Assembly: GCA_021786215.1 (NCBI GenBank)
Contig: JAJYNT010000186.1
Location: 1-5,273, forward strand
Reading direction: 5' to 3'
DNA length: 5,273 bases
From: Chloroflexota bacterium
GTDB taxonomy: Bacteria > Chloroflexota > UBA6077
Shown here: in pieces, positions 1-5,273 of the stretch
How the letters are laid out: every line of letters begins with the position of its first letter
How positions within the stretch are numbered: position 1 is the first letter of the stretch
Program-made: the position numbers and the translations under genes
Notes under the pieces: generated by a model
The model's input: only the letters and a program-made list of their open reading frames with translations
Told to the model about the DNA's origin: nothing
Databases searched by the model: none

Positions 1-701
1 TATTGATTCTCGCTGCCTGGTTGCTATACTATTCTATTGCTTCCCCGTACTTTGCCGTCCGAGAGATCTCGGTCTCTGGCAATAAACTGCTCGACGCCGG
101 TCAAGCCCGGGATGCAACGGGGGCCCTTGGGCAGAACGTTCTGCTGCTCAACGGTCAGGACATCGAGCAGATGCTGGACAGGATCAGTTCGGTGCGGAGC
201 GCTCGGGTCACGCTGGCTCTTCCGGGGCGCCTGGATATCGACGTTACTGAGCGAACCCCTCTCGTGCAGTGGCAGGCTCGGGAGGGGTCGTTTCTGGTGG
301 ACAAAGATGGCGTGGTCTTCAGCCGGCAGGATCCACCAAGCCCCGTGACGGTCGTCAAGAGCGGGGATGGACCGCCGATGGAAGTGGGGGCCCGCATAGA
401 TCCCAACATTTTGGAGTCCATAAAGACCCTGGAGACCGCTCTTCCCGAGCAAGCAGGCATCAGGCCGCCGTGGTTCGACTATTCGCCGAGCAATGGCATT
501 TCGGTGGAGGTCCAGGGTGGTCCCAGGATAGTATTTGGCGATGCCAGCGATCTCGACACGAAGATCGCGGCGCTCGGAGCGATCCGCAAGCACCTCGACG
601 CGAGTAAAGCTCAAGCGGCGACGATCGATCTCCGCTTCAAGGATCGGCCTGTTTACGTTCTCGCATCCACCGCCCCGGCCAAGTCGGGCCAGGCACGCTA
701 G
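1..701 (+). CDS. ftsQ: Cell division protein FtsQ (DivIB-type), 5'-truncated by window edge
   Basis: Bitopic membrane protein of the divisome. In characterised bacteria FtsQ/DivIB links early Z-ring proteins to the septal peptidoglycan machinery through FtsB/FtsL. The frame is open from the first base and stops with TAG at 699-701; the TTG at 3 is simply the first start-like codon in the window, and the cytoplasmic N-terminus and true start lie to the left. About 232 residues are visible. They begin with the end of a hydrophobic membrane segment (ILAAWLLYYSIASPYF), followed by a POTRA-like domain opening with FAVREISVSGN and containing the SVRSARVTLALPGRLDIDVTER block. Next comes the FtsQ beta domain, with LVDKDGVVF near its start and TIDLRFKDRPVYV near its end, and a short Ala/Ser/Lys tail. 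What is seen is the domain order and family motifs; the role is inferred from the family and from the following sbp-ftsA-ftsZ. Confidence is high. Confidence 0.92.
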   Translation, partial: LILAAWLLYYSIASPYFAVREISVSGNKLLDAGQARDATGALGQNVLLLNGQDIEQMLDRISSVRSARVTLALPGRLDIDVTERTPLVQWQAREGSFLVDKDGVVFSRQDPPSPVTVVKSGDGPPMEVGARIDPNILESIKTLETALPEQAGIRPPWFDYSPSNGISVEVQGGPRIVFGDASDLDTKIAALGAIRKHLDASKAQAATIDLRFKDRPVYVLASTAPAKSGQAR

Positions 702-720
702 GGAGCGGGTCTGGACGTTG

Positions 721-746
721 GCTTCGCGGGCCGCGGCCGGCGAAGC
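721..746. repeat. 26-base GC-rich near-palindrome in the ftsQ-sbp spacer
   Basis: GCTTCGC (721-727) is mirrored by GCGAAGC (740-746). The space between holds a self-complementary GGCCGCGGCC (729-738), so 24 of 26 positions are symmetric; only the G/G pair at 728/739 breaks the symmetry. It begins 19 bases after the ftsQ stop and lies 31 bases before the sbp ribosome binding site. There is no T-tract after it, so it is not a standard intrinsic terminator. It could be an mRNA stem (processing or stability), an attenuator-like pause, or a DNA site for a dimeric protein; the sequence alone does not decide. Confidence 0.6.
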
Positions 747-750
747 GACA

Positions 751-767
751 CTGGCTTGATCCGCCAG
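751..767 (+). other. Small stem-loop just upstream of the sbp ribosome binding site
   Basis: CTGGC (751-755) pairs with GCCAG (763-767) across a 7-base loop. It ends 9 bases before the GGAGG at 777-781. Five base pairs is weak and could be chance. With the adjacent 721-746 palindrome, it makes most of this 90-base spacer foldable. Confidence 0.3.
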
Positions 768-776
768 CATTCGTCC

Positions 777-781
777 GGAGG
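777..781 (+). promoter_or_regulatory. Ribosome binding site that decides the sbp start
   Basis: GGAGG at 777-781 is followed by 10 bases and then ATG at 792, a workable spacing. The in-frame ATG at 783 lies only one base from this site and is too close, and the in-frame TTG at 756 lies upstream of it. The site therefore supports 792 as the start, which also gives the MWLPLLGLL N-terminus expected for the family. Confidence 0.7.
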
Positions 782-791
782 AATGTCTCCC

Positions 792-1160
792 ATGTGGCTT
801 CCGCTGCTCGGTTTGTTGACCGGAGTGGTGATAGGGCTCTCCTTCTCCATCTCGGTGCCCGCCGATTACGCCCGATATACCGGCATGGCTATCCTGGCGG
901 CCATGGATTCGATCCTCGGGGCGGTTAGTGCTGAGGTGGACGGCCGGTACGAAAACGACATCTTTGTGGCGGGACTGTTCACCAACATGTTGCTGGCGGG
1001 CACTCTCACCTATCTGGGCGACCGGCTGGGTGTTGAGTTGTATTTCGCGGCAATCGTGGCCTTCGGGGCGCGTATGTTCAACAATCTTGCCATCGTCCGG
1101 CGTCATTTCGTTGGCAGGCTTCGCCAATGGCAGAGGTTGAGGGCGGGCCAGGGTCAATGA
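792..1160 (+). CDS. sbp: Small basic protein Sbp, DUF1290 family membrane protein
   Basis: A 122-residue membrane protein of the DUF1290 (Sbp) family, found beside ftsA/ftsZ in many Firmicutes and other monoderm lineages; its molecular role is not established. Visible features are a hydrophobic N-terminal segment (about residues 2-20), the block PADYARYTGMAILAAMDS (23-40), a second hydrophobic segment (about 57-75), the signature YLGDRLGVELYFAAIVAFG (74-92), then ARMFNNLAIVRR and a very basic tail (103-117) of several Arg, one His and no acidic residue. The length matches the roughly 120 residues usual for the family. The start is ATG 792 on the basis of GGAGG spacing; in-frame ATG 783 and TTG 756 are less likely. 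Its TGA (1158-1160) overlaps the ftsA ATG (1157-1159) as ATGA, so the two are probably translationally coupled. The basic tail after membrane segments suggests a cytoplasmic C-terminus (positive-inside rule; inference). Confidence 0.88.
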   Translation: MWLPLLGLLTGVVIGLSFSISVPADYARYTGMAILAAMDSILGAVSAEVDGRYENDIFVAGLFTNMLLAGTLTYLGDRLGVELYFAAIVAFGARMFNNLAIVRRHFVGRLRQWQRLRAGQGQ

Positions 1161-2386
1161 GTGGTGAACAGGTAGTTGTCGGCCTCGACGTTGGCACGAC
1201 TAAGATCTCGGCGCTGATCGGAGAGGTGAAGAGCCTCCATCAAGTGGCTGTTGTGGGCGTCGGCATCTCTCAATCCAAGGGTCTCAAGAAGGGCCTGGTG
1301 GTGGACATGGAGGAGACTGCCGCCAACGTCACCACGGCTCTGAAGAAGGCTGAGGCCTTCTCGGGATACAAGATCATCGGCGCGTACGTGTCGGTATCCG
1401 GTGCCCATCTGCTCTCAGAAGAGGTCCGCGGGGCCGTCTCCATGGGCGGGGGCCGTTCCGTCTCGCAGCAAGAGCTTTCCGAAGTGCTGAGAGCGGCGCG
1501 TCTGGGGGAGGTGCCCGAGGGGAGAGATGTGCTTCACGTGCTCCCCAAAGGGTACGTGGTGGACGGAGAGGATGGCATCCGCAATCCAATCGGGATGCTG
1601 GCGTCCCGATTGGAGGTGGAGGGACTGGTGGTCAGTTCATCCTCCGCGCCCCTCCGCAACCTGGCGCGATGTGTGGAGCGGGCGGGGATCAAGATCGATG
1701 GCTTTGTGGCCGGCGGACTCGCATCATCCCAGGGAGTGTTGTCTGAACCTGAGAGAAAACTCGGCGTGCTGCTGATGGATCTCGGGGGCGGAACTACCGA
1801 TCTAACCTGGTATCGAGATGGGGTGGTGCAGTGTGTGGGAGCTCTTCCTATCGGGGGCAACCATCTGACGAACGATCTGTCCGTAGGATTGGGGGTGCCC
1901 TTCTCCGCTGCTGAGGAGATCAAGGTGCGCTTCGCCTCCGCGGCGCAAGACATGGTGGACGAAGAGGATGTCATAGATGTAGGCGCCATCTCCGACGGGT
2001 CGGTCAGGAAGGTATCGAGGCGCTTTATCGCCGAGATCGTGGAGGCGCGTCTCTCCGAGATCTTCAGCCTGGCCTCGGGGGAGATAGAGAAACAAGGTTT
2101 TCGTGGTGTCCTTCCGGCCGGAGTGGTGCTGACGGGCGGCACGGCCCAGTTGAGGGGGATAAGAGATCTGGCTGCGAAGAGCTTCGACAGCCCTGTGCGT
2201 GTCGGTTTGCCTGATGGACTGTCCGGGTCCATCGACTCGATAAGCGGTTCGGCGTATGCCGCCGGGGCGGGCCTGTTGAAGTGGGCGATGGCTCAGACCG
2301 AGGAGTTACCCGCCGCCAGGTCTCCTCGCAGGCGAGATGGGTGGGGTTCGAGGGTCAAGAGCTTCGTGAAGGCATTCCTACCGTAA
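1157..2386 (+). CDS. ftsA: Cell division protein FtsA (actin-like Z-ring membrane anchor)
   Basis: Actin-fold ATPase that binds the FtsZ C-terminal peptide and tethers the Z ring to the membrane. With the start at ATG 1157 it has 409 residues, close to the roughly 420 of E. coli FtsA. In order: phosphate-1 motif GLDVGTTK (residues 9-16); an SHS2/1C subdomain roughly 85-165, containing YVSVSGAHL and MGGGRSVSQQEL; phosphate-2 motif DLGGGTTD (208-215); GGNHLTNDLS soon after; adenosine motif VVLTGG (323-328); and a C-terminal amphipathic helix GWGSRVKSFVKAFLP after a short Pro/Arg-rich linker, which is the expected membrane-targeting sequence. An in-frame ATG at 1127 lies inside sbp and would add ten residues. 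The ATGA overlap with sbp and the CAGGG just upstream favour 1157, which puts GLDVGTTK at the usual distance from the N-terminus. No key motif is missing. Confidence 0.95.
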   Translation: MSGEQVVVGLDVGTTKISALIGEVKSLHQVAVVGVGISQSKGLKKGLVVDMEETAANVTTALKKAEAFSGYKIIGAYVSVSGAHLLSEEVRGAVSMGGGRSVSQQELSEVLRAARLGEVPEGRDVLHVLPKGYVVDGEDGIRNPIGMLASRLEVEGLVVSSSSAPLRNLARCVERAGIKIDGFVAGGLASSQGVLSEPERKLGVLLMDLGGGTTDLTWYRDGVVQCVGALPIGGNHLTNDLSVGLGVPFSAAEEIKVRFASAAQDMVDEEDVIDVGAISDGSVRKVSRRFIAEIVEARLSEIFSLASGEIEKQGFRGVLPAGVVLTGGTAQLRGIRDLAAKSFDSPVRVGLPDGLSGSIDSISGSAYAAGAGLLKWAMAQTEELPAARSPRRRDGWGSRVKSFVKAFLP

Positions 2387-2387
2387 C

Positions 2388-2457
2388 GAGTGGCGGGTGA
2401 TGAGTGCCGGCGGAAGGCATCGGGGTCCCGGCGCTCATTGCTCATCACTCGGCACTC
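2388..2457. repeat. 70-base imperfect inverted repeat filling the ftsA-ftsZ spacer
   Basis: It starts one base after the ftsA stop codon. Outer arms GAGTGGCGGGTGAT (2388-2401) and ATCACTCGGCACTC (2444-2457) pair at 12 of 14 positions, plus one G-T wobble. Inner arms GAGTGCCGG (2402-2410) and CCGGCGCTC (2428-2436) pair at 8 of 9 plus one G-T wobble. The right side carries an extra 7 bases, ATTGCTC (2437-2443), and the apical loop is 17 bases. The arms are built from repeated GAGTG / GTGATGAG-like units. No T-tract follows, so it is not a standard terminator. It resembles a dispersed palindromic (REP- or MITE-like) repeat or a structured mRNA spacer; which of these is inference. Confidence 0.7.
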
Positions 2458-2464
2458 TGACGAT

Positions 2465-2473
2465 GAGGTGGGG
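2465..2473 (+). promoter_or_regulatory. Likely ribosome binding site of ftsZ
   Basis: The purine-rich stretch GAGGTGGGG (2465-2473) sits 3 bases before GTG 2477 (5 bases if only GAGGTGG is counted). A second purine run, AGGGGG (2486-2491), sits 6 bases before TTG 2498. Either could serve ftsZ. Both lie downstream of the inverted repeat, which argues against a start at GTG 2390 inside that repeat. Confidence 0.5.
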
Positions 2474-2476
2474 CAA

Positions 2477-3583
2477 GTGGTCAGTAGGGGGCATCAATTG
2501 GAGAGAGACGGCATACCTCGGATAGTGGTTGTCGGTGTCGGCGGTGGTGGGGGCAACGCCGTGAATCGGATGATCCAGGCCCAGGTGCGTGGCGTGGAGT
2601 TCGTGACCGTCAACACCGATCAGCAGGCCCTGGCCAGAACCGAGCGAGGGGCCATGCGGTTAGGCATCGGCGACAAGATCACCAGGGGGTTGGGCTCAGG
2701 CGGCAACCCCGCTGTCGGTGCCAAGGCCGCTGAGGAGAGCTCGGAAGAGATTTACCAAGCGCTGAACGGTGCGGACATGGTCTTCATCACCGCCGGGATG
2801 GGTGGCGGCACGGGTACCGGTGCATCCCCCGTTGTGGCCCAGATCTCCAGGGAAGTCGGTGCCCTCACCGTTGGGGTGGTGACCAAGCCGTTCATATTTG
2901 AAGGATCGCGTCGCCGGATCGTTGCGGATGAGGGTGTAAACGCCCTCAAGTCTAAGGTGGATACCCTGATAACTATTCCCAACGATCGATTGCTGCAGGT
3001 GATCGAGCGAAACACCCCCGTCGAATCGGCCCTCAGGGTGGTGGACGACGTTTTGCGACAAGGTATCCAGGGGATTTCAGAATTGATCACCGAGCCGGGT
3101 CTCATCAATCTTGATTTCGCCGATGTTCGTACTGTGATGTCAAACGCCGGTTCTGCCCTGATGGCTATCGGCCAAGCCAGGGGAGAAAACCGTGCTGTGG
3201 AGGCCGCTCGCGCGGCTATAGCGAACCCGCTGCTCGACGTGTCCATGACCGGGGCGAAGGGGGTCCTGTTCAACGTCACCGGCGGTTCCGATATGACACT
3301 GACCGAGATCAATGAGGCCGCGGGGGTTGTATCCTCGGCGGCCGACTCGGATGCCAACATCATCTTCGGAGCGGTGGTAGACGAGAACCTGGGCGAGGAG
3401 ATCAGGATCACCGTTATTGCTACAGGCTTCGACGGCCGTGCAGTCACCGCCCTACCTTCGGAAAAGGTGGAGCGGCTGCGTCCGGTGCCGGCACCACCCG
3501 CGGTCGCGGCTTCCGGCCCGCGGCCTGTGGAGCGGAGCGATTACGATGTCCCGGCCTTCCTCCGGCGCAGACAGGGATTGTAG
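2477..3583 (+). CDS. ftsZ: Cell division protein FtsZ (tubulin-like GTPase)
   Basis: Polymerises with GTP into the cytoplasmic Z ring. With GTG 2477 it has 368 residues, against about 383 in E. coli. Motifs: glycine-rich nucleotide loop GVGGGGGN (20-27); tubulin signature GGGTGTG (109-115); [12 protein letters not shown]7 synergy loop NLDFADV (211-217) with both catalytic Asp residues; core ending near VIATGFDG; a Pro/Ala-rich linker of only about 35-40 residues; and the conserved tail peptide [11 protein letters not shown] (from residue 355), which is the FtsA-binding site. The start is uncertain: the frame is open back to GTG 2390, but those 29 residues are encoded by the inverted repeat and do not resemble FtsZ. 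TTG 2498 (361 residues) is a good alternative with its own purine-rich site. The ftsA-ftsZ pairing and the intact tail peptide fit a standard tethered Z ring. Confidence 0.96.
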   Translation: MVSRGHQLERDGIPRIVVVGVGGGGGNAVNRMIQAQVRGVEFVTVNTDQQALARTERGAMRLGIGDKITRGLGSGGNPAVGAKAAEESSEEIYQALNGADMVFITAGMGGGTGTGASPVVAQISREVGALTVGVVTKPFIFEGSRRRIVADEGVNALKSKVDTLITIPNDRLLQVIERNTPVESALRVVDDVLRQGIQGISELITEPGLINLDFADVRTVMSNAGSALMAIGQARGENRAVEAARAAIANPLLDVSMTGAKGVLFNVTGGSDMTLTEINEAAGVVSSAADSDANIIFGAVVDENLGEEIRITVIATGFDGRAVTALPSEKVERLRPVPAPPAVAASGPRPVERSDYDVPAFLRRRQGL

Positions 3584-3607
3584 CGAGGCAACGGTAGCGA
3601 TGGGCTG

Positions 3608-3628
3608 GGGTCGAGATCTCCCCGACCC
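3608..3628 (+). other. Stem-loop downstream of ftsZ
   Basis: GGGTCG (3608-3613) pairs with CGACCC (3623-3628) across a 9-base loop, 24 bases after the ftsZ stop. The following bases (GATGCCACAATTGTC) contain no T-run, so intrinsic termination is not supported. It may stabilise the ftsZ mRNA 3' end or be incidental. Confidence 0.35.
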
Positions 3629-3650
3629 GATGCCACAATTGTCAACCTGC

Positions 3651-3665
3651 TCGGGAGTTTCCCGA
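3651..3665 (+). other. Perfect 6-bp stem-loop in the ftsZ-pgeF spacer
   Basis: TCGGGA (3651-3656), loop GTT, TCCCGA (3660-3665). It lies between ftsZ and pgeF and is also not followed by a T-tract. A TTGTCA hexamer at 3639-3644 resembles a -35 box, but no good -10 follows at 16-18 bases, so I do not call a promoter. Confidence 0.35.
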
Positions 3666-3706
3666 AGCAGAACCGACGGGTGTGGGACTTGCATTCGAAC
3701 TCAGTG

Positions 3707-4501
3707 ATGAACGTACATCTCTTCGATGGAATAGCCCTCTACTCCTTTGAACGACTCGAAGCTTGGTCGGAGTTGAGCCACGGTGCCTTTGCCCGTGGTG
3801 GTGGAGTTAGTGACCCCCCTTTCCACTCCCTGAACGTCAGCTTTGCCGTTAAGGATGACCCCACAAGGGTGCAGACCAATCGGGAATTGGCGGCGAGGGC
3901 GGCCGGCTGGGATCCTGGAAGGATAATCTCTGCAAGCCAGGTCCATGGACGGCAGGCGGTGGCCGTGAGCCGTGAAGATCTCGGGAAGGGGGATCGGCCG
4001 AACACCGACGCCCTGGTGACGGACGAGCCTGGGATACTGCTGCTGTTGAAGTTTGCCGACTGTGTGCCCGTGATCCTGTGGGATCCGGTTCAGCGGGTGG
4101 TAGGGCTGGCCCACGCCGGATGGCGTGGCACCATCCTGGGAACCCCGGCTGCCGCCCTGGAGATAATGGTGAACAGGTATCGCTCGCGTCCCTCTGATGT
4201 TCTTGCCGGAATTGGTCCTTCCATCGGTCCATGCTGCTATGAGGTCGGTCCGGAGGTAGTATCTGCTGCTGGGCGAGAGTTCGCCGGGTCCAACGTGCTG
4301 CAATCTGGTTCGGGCGGGCGGATACACTTGGATCTGTGGGCTGCCAACTCCGAGACCCTTCTGCGCGCTGGCGTTCCAGAGGAGAACATCGCAGTCGCTG
4401 GGATCTGCACCCGGTGCCGCCCCGACATCTTCTTCTCTCATCGGGCGGCTGGAGGAATAACCGGCAGGTTCGGCGTGATCGCGGGGATTCGGGATGACTG
4501 A
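3707..4501 (+). CDS. pgeF: PgeF / YfiH (YlmD, LACC1-like) family protein, peptidoglycan-editing factor or purine nucleoside enzyme
   Basis: Member of the family once called multicopper polyphenol oxidase. Family members have been characterised as purine nucleoside phosphorylase/adenosine deaminase-type enzymes, and E. coli YfiH as an editor of mis-incorporated Ser in UDP-MurNAc precursors. With ATG 3707 it has 264 residues, within the family range. Motifs in order: HGAFARGGGVS and SLNVS near the N-terminus; SQVHG with His80; FADCVPV with Cys119; AHAGWRG with His136; GIGPSIGPCCYEVG; and CTRCRPDIFFSHR near the C-terminus. His80, Cys119 and His136 form the conserved metal-binding/catalytic triad, so the enzyme looks intact. 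The start is uncertain: GTG 3680 would add nine residues and GTG 3704 one, and none of the candidates has a clear ribosome binding site. The gene commonly follows ftsZ in Actinobacteria, Firmicutes and Chloroflexi. Which substrate it uses here cannot be read from sequence. Confidence 0.9.
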   Translation: MNVHLFDGIALYSFERLEAWSELSHGAFARGGGVSDPPFHSLNVSFAVKDDPTRVQTNRELAARAAGWDPGRIISASQVHGRQAVAVSREDLGKGDRPNTDALVTDEPGILLLLKFADCVPVILWDPVQRVVGLAHAGWRGTILGTPAAALEIMVNRYRSRPSDVLAGIGPSIGPCCYEVGPEVVSAAGREFAGSNVLQSGSGGRIHLDLWAANSETLLRAGVPEENIAVAGICTRCRPDIFFSHRAAGGITGRFGVIAGIRDD

Positions 4502-5273
4502 GTGGTCCATCCGCCAAGTCCTGTGGACTTCTTGGAGGGAGGAAGTAAGGCTTGGGGACACCCCAAACCCCGCCGGGCGCTGCGCCCTGGACCCGCCAGG
4601 AAGTGCCAAAGAGTTATCGGATACACCACTTAGCCTTCGGGAGAGGCTCGAGGCGGTGAGCGGACGGGTGGCTCGAGCAGCTGAAAGGTCGGGCCGTCCT
4701 GCCTCCGAGATCCGAATGATCGCGGTGTCCAAGACCATGGCACCGGAAGTGGTTTTGGAGGCCTACCACTTGGGCCAGCGCGAATTCGGGGAAAACCGGG
4801 TCCAGGAATTCCGCGACAAGCGGCGGGCTCTCGCTGAATGGGGGGAAATGCCAGGCGCACGCTGGCACATGATCGGGCATCTGCAATCCAATAAGGCCAA
4901 ACTGTCCGTCGAGTTGTTTGATATAATTCAATCAGTGGATAGCGCTAAGCTGGCAACTCTCTTGCATAGGAATGCGGAAGAGATGGGGAGGCGGCTGCCA
5001 GTGCTGTTGCAGGTGGACTTTAGCTCACTCCCCCAGCGGTCCGGTTTCACTACACAGGAGCTGGAGTCGATGGCGGCCGAGCTGGTGGCGCTGCCTCACC
5101 TGGAGATCCAGGGGCTGATGACCGTGGCGCCGCTGGGGCTTGACGAGGAGAGTCTGCGTTCGGTCTTTCGGAGGCTGAGGCTCCTACGGGATCGGCTGGC
5201 AGTTCGCTATCCAGAAGCCGAATGGCGGCATCTCTCGATGGGCATGAGCGACGACTTCGAAGTGGCCATCGAG
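4494..5273 (+). CDS. yggS: YggS/PLPBP-family pyridoxal phosphate homeostasis protein, 3'-truncated by window edge
   Basis: PLP-binding alanine-racemase-fold protein without a known catalytic reaction, implicated in vitamin B6 and amino-acid homeostasis. The frame is open from ATG 4494 (overlapping the pgeF end by 8 bases) to the window edge, 260 codons. Motifs: helix 1 SLRERLEAVSGRVARAAERSG; MIAVSKT, whose Lys80 is the PLP-binding lysine; FGENRVQE; WHMIGHLQSNK; IIQSVDS; LLQVDFS; GLMTVAP; and LSMGMSDDFEVAIE at the edge, so only roughly the last 20-30 residues are missing. Oddities: about 45 residues precede the family's usual N-terminus, encoded by a hairpin-rich stretch (see 4516-4600). The usual NxSGExxKxGF loop reads DFSSLPQRSGF, of equal length but with different residues. 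GTG 4656, behind GGGAGAGG, is an alternative start but would cut into helix 1. Family assignment is very secure; the start is not. Confidence 0.9.
   Translation, partial: MTEWSIRQVLWTSWREEVRLGDTPNPAGRCALDPPGSAKELSDTPLSLRERLEAVSGRVARAAERSGRPASEIRMIAVSKTMAPEVVLEAYHLGQREFGENRVQEFRDKRRALAEWGEMPGARWHMIGHLQSNKAKLSVELFDIIQSVDSAKLATLLHRNAEEMGRRLPVLLQVDFSSLPQRSGFTTQELESMAAELVALPHLEIQGLMTVAPLGLDEESLRSVFRRLRLLRDRLAVRYPEAEWRHLSMGMSDDFEVAIE
4516..4600. repeat. Run of consecutive stem-loops at the pgeF-yggS junction, possible inserted palindromic repeat
   Basis: Four short palindromes follow one another: AAGTCC-TGT-GGACTT (4516-4530, perfect 6 bp); TTGGGG-ACA-CCCCAA (4552-4566, perfect 6 bp); CC-GGGCGC-T-GCGCCC-T-GG (4573-4590); and CCTGG-ACCCG-CCAGG (4586-4600, overlapping and so competing with the previous one). 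The block lies inside the open yggS frame, before the residues that resemble the family. No T-tract follows. It looks like a dispersed GC-rich palindromic repeat or a structured RNA leader; that interpretation is inference. Confidence 0.6.
4534..4542 (+). promoter_or_regulatory. Strong Shine-Dalgarno-like sequence with no matching start in the yggS frame
   Basis: GGAGGGAGG (4534-4542) is the best ribosome-binding match in the right half of the window, but no ATG/GTG/TTG in the yggS frame lies 5-12 bases after it. The TTG at 4552 is in another frame that stops at TGA 4657-4659. It sits between the first two hairpins of the 4516-4600 block and may be the stranded original yggS site. Confidence 0.4.
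4639..4646 (+). promoter_or_regulatory. Candidate ribosome binding site for the alternative yggS start at 4656
   Basis: GGGAGAGG (4639-4646) is 9 bases before the in-frame GTG 4656. Using it would start the protein at SGRVARAAERSG and remove the family-like SLRERLEAV. These same bases encode that family-like helix, so the match may be coincidental. Confidence 0.3.

Noticed and set aside
756..791. sbp start at TTG 756 or ATG 783
   Set aside because: TTG 756 lies upstream of the only good ribosome binding site and ATG 783 is one base from it; ATG 792 matches the family N-terminus.
24..1157. 377-codon open frame on the minus strand across ftsQ and sbp
   Set aside because: It is antisense to two clearly recognised genes, has low-complexity Arg/His/Pro-rich composition, and no family motif; a shadow of GC-rich coding DNA.
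1534..2232. 232-codon minus-strand open frame inside ftsA
   Set aside because: Fully antisense to the FtsA core, Ser/Pro/Thr/Arg-rich, no domain.
2390..2476. FtsZ start at GTG 2390, adding 29 residues
   Set aside because: The added residues come from the 2388-2457 inverted repeat, do not resemble FtsZ N-termini, and GTG 2390 has no ribosome binding site, as it lies 3 bases after the ftsA stop.
3608..3665. Intrinsic terminator after ftsZ
   Set aside because: Neither stem-loop is followed by a T-tract, and pgeF continues on the same strand.
3639..3667. Promoter for pgeF with TTGTCA as -35
   Set aside because: No acceptable -10 hexamer at the right spacing.
4552..4659. Small separate ORF from TTG 4552 behind GGAGGGAGG
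   Set aside because: About 35 codons, overlaps the yggS frame, Pro/Arg-rich product from the palindromic block, and no recognisable feature.
3701..4738. 345-codon minus-strand open frame across pgeF and the yggS start
   Set aside because: Antisense to the strong PgeF and YggS motifs, with no recognisable domain and Arg/Pro/Ser-rich composition.

Overview
The window is a contiguous, same-strand piece of the cell-division end of a dcw (division and cell wall) cluster from a moderately GC-rich bacterium. In order it holds ftsQ (5' end cut off by the window), sbp (a DUF1290 small membrane protein), ftsA, ftsZ, pgeF (YfiH/YlmD family) and a yggS/PLPBP-family gene (3' end cut off). All six are on the + strand. 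No tRNA, rRNA, CRISPR array, transposase or phage gene was seen.

The combination points to Chloroflexota (perhaps the Dehalococcoidia or a relative), though this is inference. Firmicutes-type clusters carry ftsQ-sbp-ftsA-ftsZ. Actinobacterial clusters carry ftsQ-ftsZ-pgeF-yggS but lack ftsA. Here both blocks are fused, which fits a monoderm or atypical-envelope lineage that keeps FtsA and Sbp. On the actinobacterial and Firmicutes pattern, sepF and yggT would be expected just past the right edge.

Layout: ftsQ ends at 701. A 90-base spacer with a 26-base near-palindrome leads to sbp (792-1160). The sbp stop and ftsA start share an ATGA (translational coupling), and ftsA runs 1157-2386. A 90-base spacer, almost filled by a long imperfect inverted repeat (2388-2457), separates ftsA from ftsZ (2477-3583). 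A 123-base spacer with two small hairpins precedes pgeF (3707-4501). The yggS reading frame opens inside the end of pgeF (ATG 4494) and runs off the window. Its first ~45 codons are a hairpin-rich stretch that looks more like an inserted palindromic repeat or a structured leader than normal protein.

How the genes work together: FtsZ polymerises into the Z ring at mid-cell. FtsA binds the FtsZ tail and anchors it to the membrane through a C-terminal amphipathic helix. FtsQ is a membrane-anchored scaffold for the later septal-wall machinery. Sbp is a small membrane protein of unclear role that travels with these genes. PgeF-type and YggS-type proteins are metabolic or repair 'hitch-hikers' (purine nucleoside or cell-wall-precursor handling; PLP homeostasis) that commonly follow ftsZ in Gram-positive-type clusters.

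The genes themselves are ordinary. The unusual content is in the spacers: three of the four gene junctions with room carry inverted-repeat structure, and at two of them (ftsZ and yggS) it confuses the choice of start codon. I see no convincing evidence for a novel enzymatic or defence system here.
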